A DNA stretch of 64,000 bases from Thunnus maccoyii (taxonomy: Eukaryota; Chordata; Actinopteri; Scombriformes; Scombridae): the NCBI RefSeq assembly GCF_910596095.1, contig NC_056543.1, forward strand, positions 22,330,542 through 22,394,541. Reading direction: 5' to 3'. Under the pieces are notes generated by a model that saw only the letters and a program-made list of their open reading frames with translations, made no database searches and had not been told where the DNA came from. Below are positions 25,160 through 37,200 of this stretch, piece by piece. The position numbers and the translations under genes are program-made. Positions within the stretch are counted from its first letter, which is position 1. The number at the start of each line of letters is the position of its first letter.

Positions 25160-27074
25160 TCAGTCATCTCCAGAATCAGAATCAGAGTCGTAACCTCGCC
25201 CTCTGATGGTTTTCTTCTCCACTTTTGTGAACTTTGTGCCCGGCCTCTGCGTCACTGTAGGAGGCTCCATCATGTTACCACTAGGACAGGAAAGAAACGG
25301 TGTAAAAATAAAGTTGTTTTTATTAGCAAAGTATTATGATTCTGTAGCTACGATGCATTTAAATGTGAAGAAGGGAGTCTATGTCTTACCTGTAGTTAAT
25401 AACATCTGCACAGCCAAGTCTCCATTCGAGCATCTCTGTGGGAAACTCGTCCGTGTTTCCCAGGTCAGTGAATCCAACCACATAGTCCTTTGTTTTTCCA
25501 TCTGTCAGCAGAGCCAGTGTAGGAATGACCTTGATCCGCAGCCTCTCTGTCAGAAACGGGGCCTTTTCTACATTCAGTTTGATAAATTTGGTCTCAACAT
25601 GCTTCTTTGCCAAGATGGCCAAGTGTTTGTCGAGGATCTTACATCTACATGAAGGGAATAGAGGACAGAAAAACAGTCAGACTGGTGACTATACTGATGC
25701 TGCCAGAATTCAAACATAAAGAACGAACAAAAATAAATAAAATGAATAAAAACAAAACAAAACAGACAGTCACATTTGAGAAGGTGAAACCAGGAAGTTT
25801 TTGTCATTTTTTTCTTGAGTAATTACTGAAAAGATGAATCGATTATCAATACTGTTACATGTTAATATTTTGTGGATTGACTTATAAAATGATCTATTCA
25901 TCTTTTTATCATTAGATTACAATTGTCAATTGTGCACTTGCCACTGTCACTTAAGGGCTTTATAGTAGGGCTGCCTGCAATTAATCTACCGATTATTTTC
26001 TTGATTAATTGTTTGGTCTATAAAATGTCAGCAAATAGTAAAAAATGACCAACAGTCTCAAACTCCAACAGATTCACTTTGCTATCACGTATGACAAAGC
26101 AAAGCATTAAATTTTCCCATTTGAGAAGCTGAAACCAGCAAATTTTCTGCATTTTAGAATAAAATATGACTGAAACAATTATTTGATTATCAAAATAGTT
26201 GCCTATTCATTTCCTGTTGATCGACTAATCAATTAATCATTGCATCTCTACTTTTATAGGCATTAAAAAACTAGTAGCTTTAGGTTTACCTGAAAGTTGA
26301 ATTTCTGTAGAAATGGCAGACAACGTTCTTGGTGTCCTTGACCTCGCCGAAAAAGTCTTTCTCACTTGGGATTTCTCTGTACTCTCCATGGCCTTTAGAC
26401 AACCACTCCTTAAAAACAGAGAACTGAGATGAGCAACAGAACAATACATCTCAAAGTGCAGAAAACTGGCTTTCATTCAAGCATTATGAGAGCATACAGT
26501 CTTTTGTTGGCTGATTTGAAATGTGAACTATGGAAAACCATTTTTCAGTGAAAAATCCACTTGGATTCCCAATATATAAACTAACTCCAGTGCAAGAGTT
26601 AGTCTATAAATCAGTGCAGGATTCCCACTAGGAGTAAAATTGAATTTATTTTCCTAAACTTTCAATTACAAATCTAGCAGGGCTTGAGGTACATACTGGT
26701 TTAAGCAGTGGTATAGATACACTAAATAATATTTTTTGCTGATGTTGTGATAAAAGTTGCAGCTGCTGTAACAAATGCATTTACTCAAGTGCTCAGATGA
26801 TTTTATGTGCCTTAGGAGTCAAACGCAGTAAAGCAGAACAATACATCATCAGGCAATCAGACAATGAGTATGTAACAGGTATAGAAAACATCCCACATAC
26901 CTGCTTCTGTTTCTGGGCTTTTTTCAGAGCCTCTAATCTCCTTTCCCTCATTCTCTCCAAATCATCTTCATCCATTTCATTGATTTTGCTCAACTGTGCA
27001 TCCACATGCTCCTCCGCCAGCTTGGCTGTCTGCTCCAAAACCTTCGTGATGATATCCATCGATTGGTTGGCCAT
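25160..27074 (-). CDS. txndc9: TXNDC9, phosducin-like thioredoxin-domain protein, 4 coding exons
   Basis: Coding exons are 27074-26901, 26408-26290, 25644-25390 and 25280-25160; phases match and give 222 residues (human 226). The N-terminal part ([20 protein letters not shown] and [20 protein letters not shown]) is helical and acidic/basic, as in phosducin-like proteins. The thioredoxin fold covers roughly residues 75-185 ([59 protein letters not shown]). The usual CxxC redox pair is absent, as in human TXNDC9: only one Cys remains at that site. It ends with [18 protein letters not shown]. The protein modulates CCT/TRiC-assisted folding of actin and tubulin. Intron 1 carries an L2 LINE fragment. 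Confidence 0.97.
25977..26250 (+). repeat. Family A palindromic element, near-complete copy
   Basis: It begins AGGGCTGCCTGCAATTAATC and ends TAATCAATTAATCATTGCA, with inner blocks GGTCTATAAAATGTCAGCAA and TTTGAGAAGCTGAAACCAGC. It lies in TXNDC9 intron 3 and is the best-preserved forward copy here. Confidence 0.75.
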
Positions 27075-27136
27075 GATTGACTGCTCAGTGTGACGCTTTC
27101 TCTCTGAACCTGAGGGGCAAAAAACAAACAATGTAA

Positions 27137-27858
27137 GCTGAGACAGTCACTAATCTGGGTGTTTGGTTCGACCCTCAGCTGACTTTTGACGACCATATAA
27201 GACACCTGTGCTCTTTCTACCATCTCAAAAACATCTCTCAACTCCACTCCTCTCTGACCCTTTCAGATGCAGAAAAACTTGTCCATGCCTTTATCTCATC
27301 AAGACTGGACTACTGCAATGTGCTCTTCACAAGGATCCCTGGCAGGAGCATCCAGAAGATCCAGTACATATAGAACAGTGCTGCCAGGTTCCTGATGAGT
27401 GTGAAAACATGAAAACACCAATTCTGTTTTCGTTGCACTGGCTCCCTGTCTCCTTCAGGATTAACTACAAAGTCCTGCTACTCACATACAAATCCATCAA
27501 CAGACATGCACCTCCCTACCTACAGGAACTCATCATACAAGCAAACCCTCACCCGCACCCTCAGATCTGCCAGCAGCTTGCTCCTCCGAGACCCCAGTAC
27601 TAGGCTCAGCGCCATAGGGGTCAAGCCTTCTACTCTGCTGCACCACGCTTGTGGAACAACCTTCCTAACCATCTGAGGGCAGCACAGACCCTAGATTCTT
27701 TAAAAAAAGGGCCTTAAAACATTTCTATTCAGGAAGGTTTTTTTATTTTAACTTTCTTTATATTGTGTGCTATATGTTTTTAACGCTGTAGCACTTTTGA
27801 GATTCACGGTGAATACAAAGTGCGGTACAAATTAAATACATTATTATTATGCCTGATT
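27137..27858 (+). repeat. L2-clade LINE 3' fragment
   Basis: The plus strand encodes the C-terminal part of a reverse transcriptase typical of L2 elements: LGVWFDPQLTFDDHI, DAEKLVHAFISSRLDYCNVL, HWLPVSFRINYKVLLLTYKS and PPYLQEL. At least one stop codon and small shifts break the frame. The 3' end is AAGTGCGGTACAAATTAAAT followed by a short ATT tail, a typical L2 terminus. It is 5'-truncated and lies in TXNDC9 intron 1, on the opposite strand to the gene. Confidence 0.85.
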
Positions 27859-28378
27859 GTCACTTACATAACACGAGCAACGCAGCAACTTGAAAAACCG
27901 AGTGTGTCACTAAGTAAGGGCCAAAAGTAACGTTACTGTCAAGTCATTGAGAAAAACATTACCGTTACTCTCTCTGCTTAGGACAAAGCCATGGCAACGC
28001 CTAGACACACCTCGTTTCTGCTGGTTGATAGCCGGCGTTAACCTACCAGGTTATGGTTGTTTTTTGTTCGTCACTTTGTGCAACTTGCGACTGTTTGATA
28101 AACACAATTTAACCGAGAATTGTAGCTACGTACTAATTAACTGTTGCAAGTCAGCGAGGATACGTACCTTAGACCCTTTTGTTAGCCTGCTAAGCTAGCT
28201 AGCTAACATTAGCTTAGCGTGTTCGAATATGTTACGGTAGTGAGGTTGCAGTGAAACACGCCCAGACATGAAAACACACTTTACCAAGGTGCGAGATGAA
28301 ACTAAACGTTAGTGACACATGGAGGTAACATAAAAAATATACTAATTCATAACCACAGTGCCGCTTGTTGATTACCTG

Positions 28379-28445
28379 TTCCAGTTGGTGCGCGAAATGC
28401 CTCTTCTTCTCCTTCTCGTGTTTTTCTTTGGCGGTTGGCAAACAG
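28379..28445 (-). promoter_or_regulatory. TXNDC9 non-coding first exon and promoter side
   Basis: A GTAATC donor on the minus strand at 28378-28373 follows a short exon-like stretch (about 28445-28379). The TXNDC9 5' UTR continues at 27109-27075, where a good acceptor precedes GTTCAG. The first exon has no usable start codon in frame. The upstream limit is estimated. Confidence 0.5.
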
Positions 28446-29420
28446 CTTTCAGGTACATTACCGCCGCCTGCTGGATTTGAGCGGTTTTTTGTTTGTTTTT
28501 TCTTTTCAATTTTATTAACAGCACAGTAATATTAAAAGACAAACAACAGTACAGGGAGTATGGGGGGGGGGGGGGGGGGGGCTCACAAAACACAAGAAGA
28601 AATAAAATTGTACAATGTAAAACATAAATAATAAGGAAATTTAAGGAGGAAAAAACATAAATATAACTTTAAAAAAGTGAATAAGCAAAATTGCAAATCA
28701 ACTTAAAACATCTGGCAGTGTTCACAAAGTTTCTCAAGAGATAAGACGTCTTTTGGACTGGAGTGTGGATCAGATGCAACAGTTCCTTAAAGCTGCACTT
28801 AAACATGTAGTCATCTAACATGAGATATATTAAAACCTAAAAGGACATGGATTATTTTAAATTGATGATAACATTTGTGAAATTGACCTCTAATTGTGTA
28901 TTGAATTATGGTCTATTCTATTTCCTATATTCTTGTTGTTTTGTTATAATCAATTAATACAGACCCATTTGTATTCAAGAAAATGACATCACAAAGATGA
29001 CCACCATAACAACTTTCGAGACAAATATAAATTAATTACAATAAAAATGTTAACTTTTACATAGATGCATAATACATGTAAAAATGACATTTTACAGAAC
29101 TAAAGTGATCCTTTTCTGTTAATGAGAAACTGACTGTGGCTGGAGTTTCTAAGATTCTTGATGCAGTTTTACATTCATTGGCTCAGACATTATATCATTA
29201 CAAAACATAAAACATTTCAGTGCATTACGTGCAAAAGTGTCTTTCAAGCCTGCAAGAACGCAACCACAATAAGAGAAAAAAAACTAAACACAATACCAGA
29301 TAAATAGTGCAAGTATTTAAGTATCCTTACCAATATTACCTTCACTTAACACCCCTCTACTTGGACTGCATGGTTGAGACTTAAAAAATGACAAATGACA
29401 AATAAATTCATACAGAGTTT
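28446..29420. other. Non-coding region between TXNDC9 and REV1 3' end
   Basis: A 20-base G run at 28562-28581 lies in a segment that, on the minus strand, looks like a retroposon end (AATAAAATTGAAAAG then A-rich). The rest is AT-rich with no coding support. Human EIF5B would be expected in this position and is not seen. Confidence 0.5.
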
Positions 29421-31262
29421 ACAGTTTATTATCAAGATTTAGAAAACTTACAAACAAGTTCACAGCTTCAGGTCTTCAGGCACAAGCCAGTTTATAGAAG
29501 ACAAGACTGGCCAACTTTAACTTCTGGCCATTCACTTTAGGAAAGATATGACAGGTGAAGAGAAGCAACCTCTTGAGAGTGAGTGGAGACTTGCACATTC
29601 TGAATTACATTCATTTCAACAGGTTAAAAAATGACATATTGATTTGGTTTGCATATAGGAATACCATTTTGAACAAACTTTTCAACCACACACACACGCA
29701 CGCACACACACACACACACACAACATGTCTTGCATGGTGAGATCACGATCCAGCCAGCCAGCCGCATCTGCTGAGTACTTCTCTTATCACCACTCATGAA
29801 TGCCAACTTCACAGAAATACAATGATGTATCCATAAGCCATAGCTACAAAATGTACACAAGTACACAAGATGGGTTACAAAGTTAAAAATCCGATCACCT
29901 GTTCCTATTCAAATCCAGCATTATTTCAACAATAAGATTTATGAAACAGGTAACTAGGTTGGAAACACACTAGAATACCAAGATTCCTTCGATATACAAA
30001 GGCTTTATGAAATGTTACATTATCTTTAAGGAACATCTCACTTTTCAGCGAAAAAGAAAAATGCATAGGCTACTTATTGATTGCCATAACCCCTGTCAAC
30101 ATCCTCCCAAATCAGAGTGCTACTGAGAATCAACAGTTAACCTCATATGAAGTGCTTTGGCCAGCTTCTGATTTCCATGTTGGAACACTTAGAAACAATT
30201 AAAGAGCGAGAAGGTCTACAATTTAAAGACGGTTACTAAGAATCCACTACATGTAAACAACACAAGAGGTAAACCCTCTACATACATCTTTTCTTTTAAA
30301 ACTTTTAACAAGTATCTTTAAAAACATTATTTACATACTATAATGACAGGGTTTGGCACTTTTTTTTTTTTTGCAAGAGACAAGAAGAAGATACAACTGT
30401 ATGCAGCAGATTATATTGTGACATAGCAGTTGTCGATATTTCACAGGTCAGTATTAGTGGCATGAAGTACCAAAGAAAAACTTATGAAAAATATGCAAAT
30501 TGTTTTCCTTCTATCTCTGGATTTATTATAACTCTCTTGTATGATGATTGTGTTCAACTTTAACAGTTTCATAATTTTCAACCTAACTGATGTAATCTGA
30601 CAGATGAATAAAAAATAAACCCATAATGTGCCTTTGTAAAGACATACACACATAGTCAACTGCTATCTCAGATGGTATATAGATTACGGTATACTTAGCG
30701 GGAGAAAGGAAATTTAAAAATGTGACAAGCCCTGGCTTAGTCTGAGTGTATAGGAAACAGTTAAGCACTGCCTGCAAAAGTCTTTACATACAATATGAAT
30801 CTGTGCATAAATGAAGTCCACATGAAAAATTATGAATCTGCAAAAAAGCTGCTACGATTATCACTGTTCCAGGTTTTGGTTAGTATATAAGTGCATTTCC
30901 TGCCCTTTCATTTGTGCCACTCGTCTTGTAAAAGAGAGAGTACAGAAAATGATGTACTGTACAAACTTTGATCAAATGTTGTCATGGCTCTTGTAACTCT
31001 TTCTCATATAGTGTCATGTGTCAAGTCCTTGATTTGTGCCACTGAGAACATCCTGGCAGATCCTTGTCTTGTAGTGTTAGTGTCACAGTTGAGAAAGGGG
31101 GATCAGCTGTGATCTCTGTGTTTCGCAGAATTCTTTCCACAAATATGCCGGAAATTATCATTTAGATGTCATAATTTCTACGGCAGATGATGTAATGAGA
31201 GTAACAAAATGAAAGTAGTGGTAGTACAAAGGTTAAAAGGTGAGAAACGGAGCCCTCTTTCT
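29421..31262 (-). other. Probable REV1 3' UTR
   Basis: From the REV1 stop at 31263 to AATAAA on the minus strand (29430-29425), no other gene is found. The length, about 1.8 kb, is reasonable for a 3' UTR. A (CA)n tract lies at 29688-29722. The end point is inferred from the poly(A) signal only. Confidence 0.5.
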
Positions 31263-34200
31263 TCATGCTATCTTCAGGGTGCTACCATAAGCTTGCTGCA
31301 CAACCACCTGCACGTTGTCTAGGATGAAGTCAAAAGCCATACTCCAAACAGACTCCACCGACTGCTGCATGAGCCTGTGGAGACAAGATCGATATGCAAC
31401 TAAAAAAAATGAAGGGAAAACAACAAAACATGCAGAGGAGGCAGACAGAGTGTGGGAGGCTAAACTGTACTCACCTTTTCATATATTTTATAATCAAATC
31501 CAACTTCTCCAGATCTTTATCCTCAATCAGATCAGTGCAATATTTCACCACCTGCAGGATGTCCTCTTCCATGGGTTCTAACAGAAAGTAAAAATACATT
31601 TTTATAACCAGGGCTGCAACAAACCATTATTTTCATTATCAATTAATTTGTCTTATATACTTTTTTCTTGGTCTATTAATTGTGCAGTTGGTGAAATGTC
31701 AGAAAACAGTGGAAAAACACCCATTCACATGTTCTGAGACCAAGTTAAAGATGTCAAATTGCTTGTTTTGTCCAATCAAGAAGCTAGAACCAACAATTAT
31801 TTGGTATTTTTCCTTGATAGACGATTAACTTGATCACCAAAAATCAAGTAACTAATTGCATATTTGTCTCAGAACTATTTGCAACCTTACAAACAACATC
31901 TGCATCTCATAGGGCAACTGCATGTGTTGGCATTATGACAGCTCCTCACCTGTTATGGTGGTGACCCATTCCCGTAAGAGTGTTTTAATATCTGTCAGGT
32001 CACAGGCTCCGGCCAGCGCTGGAGCAGGACGAGGAATGAATTTAGGCAGAGACTCTGGGATGTTCTGCTTCACGGACGATGTGGACGGACCGTTTTCAGT
32101 CTTGGGGAAGAAGAAGAATAGGTGTGAGCTGGAGAGATTAGTCAAGTTCCAAACTGTCATAAATGGTCTATCTTCGCATACTGCCACCAAACATAAATGA
32201 CCTTCATCTTCATGTATGAGACTGTTTATAGGCTCACCTTTACGGTGTTTATCGATTCCCTTGATCTTATAGGAGGTGGTAGGGTTTTGGCTGGGCTGTT
32301 TGTTGTGTGACGCTTCTTAATAGGGGAAAGACCTTTTTTAACAGGGCTCACTGCATTCTTCCTCTTGTAACGCCGCTTCACCCGTACATTGCCAATTCCT
32401 GACTGCTTTAGCTGCAACAGTGGATTCTTCTGCTCCACTGCAGAGAAACCAAGACGGGGAAATGAGGAGATAAGGAGAATTGCATGAATATGCAAAAGAA
32501 AAAGCAAAAAAGTCATTCAACTAGGAACTTACACATTTTTGCCTGAGGCTGGACATTTGTTACACGGCTGTAGGCAGACTTCAGTTCTTCCTGGAGCTCT
32601 TTGGGAAGGGCAGCAAAAACGTCTGGATCAACCTACAGTCAGAGAGTTGAGAATAAGTGAAGCTGAACACCTTGACACAAACAATAAAATAAACTTTTTT
32701 TTAAATCTCCAAAACCTGTTGCATCCTCACCTGTGAGAAGTTAGGGAGCTCCAGAACAATTCCTGGATTGTCGGGCTCATTTGGAATCTGTAGTACCAAC
32801 GCAGGAGGAGGACGAGGAGGAGAGGCTGGACGGGACTTAGGAGAGGAAGGCTGCGGAAGATGAGTAGAGGGCTGTGGACTGGATGAATGGCGGTTATTTG
32901 GTCTGCTGTCTCGGTGAGTCCACGACTGCTCCACTTGTTCCCTCAGCTCTGCAGGCAGGGCCTCCAACACAGAACGATCCACCTTGGATTTTATAAAGAA
33001 ACAATGTGTTGAAAACGTTTAATTGTTCAGTTCTTTTTCTGTCCATCCGACATACCCTTCCAGTCCCTACCTGTGAAGGGGAAGGGATTTCAATACTGAA
33101 GTTGAGACGTGTTCGAGAATGTTTCGGAGTTTGCCTGCATGCTTGCTGTTCTTTGCTTGTTCCTGGGACTGGCTCGGCAGGGGACTGAGGACGTTGAAAG
33201 GAGCCAGGCGACGGGACTGTGATAGAGGAAGACTTTTCCTGATGTGTGCTTTTGTTGGCAGCATCTGTAACAATGAAATTAGACTCATAGTTCACAGACA
33301 ACAACAAAGATATAAACTGAAACACAAAGACCTTATACACACCTCTGTTGCTGGATCCCTGGCCTAGCAACATCTCTTTGATGGAGCGTGTCCGGAGGCC
33401 GGCAGAGTCGTGGGCGACAGAGTGATTCCCCTCAAGAAGCTGAACTTGGATGCCGATTCCTCTCAGGTCTTGAACCTGCAACTTCATGGCATGGAACAGC
33501 TTGATGACAGCGGCGGCAATTAGCTGACCGCTGTCAGTGGATTGAGCAAGCATCACGGTCCTAACAGAAGAGGAGACAGATAAAGATGAGTCAACAGAGA
33601 CCGTGAAATGAATAAGCAATGGTAGGACGTTTTTAAACCACTTATGACACATGGGGATTGCAGTCTCTCTCTTACCTGGCCAGGTTATCACATATGCCAT
33701 GACCGCCGTATTTAGCCGGCTCCAATGGTGCTCCAACTTTGCGAACCATGACCTTGAGGGTCACTCTGCGACCTCGCAGCCCGGCTTCCTGTAAACGTCT
33801 TTGCACCTCCGTGGACAAGTTAGTCAGGAAACACTCTGCTTCATCAACCTGGTAAAAGTGGTGGAACAAGTTAGAGAGAGATGTGCAGGAAAAATAAGAA
33901 ATAAGAATGGCCAGGAGAGTAGGTCTAACCTTAGTAAAGCGTATGTTGTAGTTCATCTCAGCGGAGACAGACTTCCTTTCCTTCTCATAGCGGACAGGAC
34001 GGTCATCTAGACCCCTGCAGAAGCGGAACAGGGTTTGTCCAGTGCGGGGTCCAAACTTCTTCTGCAGCTGAGACAGAGACACCTGTTGGAGGTCCCCACA
34101 TGACCTCACACCAATAGCAGCCAGCTTTCTGCCCATAACAGGCCCAACACCTAGAAAAAAGTAACATTTCCCATTTAGTCTAACATTTACGTCGGGGAAG

Positions 34201-37200
34201 CTGAAAGACTCTAGTTTATGGTCATGACCAGCAGGTGTCGCTGTATCTACCTGGTAAGCTGGTCACTGACAGGTCCCTGATAAAATCATCCACTTCTTCA
34301 GACTTTAAGAAGTACTGCCCGTTTGGCTTGGCCTTACGGGTTGCGAGCCGAGCCAGCAGGATGTTGGACCCTAAGAAGATGAGCAGTCAGATTTAATTTG
34401 TAAAACAGGAACACTGTCTTGGTCTATTTTATATATAAAGACAGATACAAACCCACCCATGCCCACTGAAGCACAGCATCTCGTCTTCTCCATGACGTCT
34501 GCTCTGATAGCTTTGGCCAGATCTTCTGGGTTGATGCCCAGCTCAGCTAACACAGCAGAACCGTCAATCAACACTTCATCACAGCTCAGAGCCTCAATGT
34601 CATGGGTATAACTGCAAACAAACAAACATAGAAGAAGTTGTGCATTATGTAATTTTTTCATGTAAAGGACACAGAAGTGAGAGAACAAATAGACCAGACT
34701 GTCCTTCTTACCCAGCCAGAATCTCATACATGGTGAGAGCCACCTCTTTATAGGCTTCAAAATCATATGGGACAGACTGCAGCGAGGGACACAACTGTTT
34801 CGCTTTGCCAAAAAACATCCCGTTCCTCACACCCGCCTGCCTGTGAGACAAAGTCAGTTTATTAACATTCCTTTTAGTACAAGATACAAACATGAGTGTT
34901 GTTTAAAACCGGAGATGAAATGTGAGTGTGTCCATTTTACCTCGCCTCATAACTGCAGGATGCAATTTCTGCCATTGAGAGAGCAGCAGCATCCTGGTCC
35001 ACTCCGTTGGCGTGGGAGTCAGGACTCTCTTGTGAAGGAGTTCTGTGAAAATCCTCATCCTCTTTCCCTGAAAAGCAGAAGACACATTCAGACTGGATGT
35101 ATTTCTCTAGGGGGAGTGAGGTGATTTTAGCATTACCTGCACTGGTTAATGATTTTAATGCAGTTCGGAGAGCTTGTGTGGTTAATCCTTCAACCCCACC
35201 CCAGTAATACAGCTGCAATTACCTACTGTTCTTCAGTGAAATTGCTGGTCTTTGTATTGTTAAATAGATCTCTGAGTTTTTCCTGTGAGAAGAGCTGTTT
35301 TTCTGTCTACTGCATTTTATCAACATCAAGTGTGAAGTTTTACATTTGGGTCAAAATGAAGGAAGTCGAAAATGTTTTTGCTAGTCTGATGTGACATGAA
35401 CATGTTAACACCCACATATGAATCTATTTGGGATCCAATAGGATGAACCATCAGAAGAGCCTGTAAGATCATCAAATAAGCTGTTGTAGCATCAACTACA
35501 GGTACTGGTATTCACTTTTGGCTAGTCATGATGGATATCCATGTCTGTTACATAACACATTCCGTAATTTCATAATGATTAAAACGCCATCTGTAACAAT
35601 AAGTTAAACTACAGAGGAGCACAGTGATTATTTTATTCCCCACCTCCCTCATGTAACATTATTCCTGTCCAAATACAGCTTTAAGTCAAGCAGGTTACAT
35701 TTACAAGACCTTTACAGGAAATACACTGTGTCAGGCCTGTGAAAGTCAAGGTCAGCTGTCTCCATGAGAAAAAGGTTGGGTAAGACAATCTCACCAGGTT
35801 GAGGAAGCAAGTGTTTCTTCTGGTAGTACTGTTGCTCCAACTGTGGGTTAGCCCCCGGTCTCAGGGGTACTCGACCCTGTCCGCGGTTACTCGTCACGGC
35901 TACAGGCTTCCCTGCAAGAAAATCAAGAACTCATGCGAGAGCACTGACTGGATGTATGACACTGATTTACGTGTGTGTGTGTGCCTGTGTTAAATATGAT
36001 ATGACACATTTAAATAGACAAAAGATGCCTTACCTCTGAGCTCTGGTCGATGTCGGATCCCGACAGACACAAAGAAACAGTCCATGTCCACATGGAGGAT
36101 ACAAGATTTAACAGTGGCTGGTGCCGATGTACCTGACGCACATAAACAAACACCAAATCATCAGCGGAGGGTTTCAAAACTTCAAAAAACACGCAAAACA
36201 CATTATCTAAACATGAGGAATACATATGTGACATGAGTACAGAAGCCATGGGACACATATTGTATATCAATATTACATATTGTAATATTTTAGATGAACA
36301 TTTTGTTCATCTTTTAGAACATGAACATTTACTTTTAGGCCTTAAGGCTGGTTTGAATGTTCATAATGGTGCATCCAGTTTTGAAAAGATAAGACACTTT
36401 GTCGTTATTGGACAGTTCACAGTAGAGAGCGACAAGACACACAGAGAACAAGGAAGCTGAATGACATCCAACCAATGTCCCTGTCTGACTTTGTACTGGG
36501 GAAGTTGGGGTTAAGTGGTTTTATACCACTCTGCCACCATGACACCCTCATACACTATTCTTTAACAGACAGCAATATGAAAAAAAAGTGACCCATCCTT
36601 CCCTAGTACCTTGACTGTCAGTGGAGCGCTGTGCCACAGATTTTCTCAGCCGCTCTTTCCCCGAAAAGGATGAACACCCCGATGCTTTTCGTTTGCTATG
36701 CAGTTCATTGACGTATTCAGAGAAGCCGATCCTCCATGTAGAGATCTGGTGTAAACGTGAATGAGAGTAGTACTCGGAGATCAAACCGCCTGTCTGTGCC
36801 AACAGATGTGTTGAAGGCTCGGACGATGACGTCTTGTCAGCGGGAGGATCAGGTTTGAGTGATAAATTGCTTGTGTTTAGCGAGGCAGGGTGAGATGAAA
36901 AGGCATTGTGGTGACTTCCGTTCAGCCGAATTGGAGAACGTGAGAGAGGGCGGGATACAGGGGAAAGAGGAATATTTCCAGGATTTGAATCAACCTGACA
37001 GGGTGGCTGTAGCTGTTGTGGGAGTAGGTGGCTTTCGGTGGCTTTTATTGCCTCCTGGTAGGTGGGTGGTGGCGGTTTAGGTCTCTGCTCATTGGCTTCT
37101 TGGACGCTGGATTGTTCAAGGCAGACAACGGACTGGCCGGATTGCTTTGGAGGACTGTGAGGGAACTCATACGGGTCAGGTTTAGTCTGGAAATTTATTG

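Noticed and set aside
25206-25652. 148-residue plus-strand open frame across TXNDC9 exons
   Set aside because: It runs through exon, intron and exon antisense to TXNDC9 and has no independent support.
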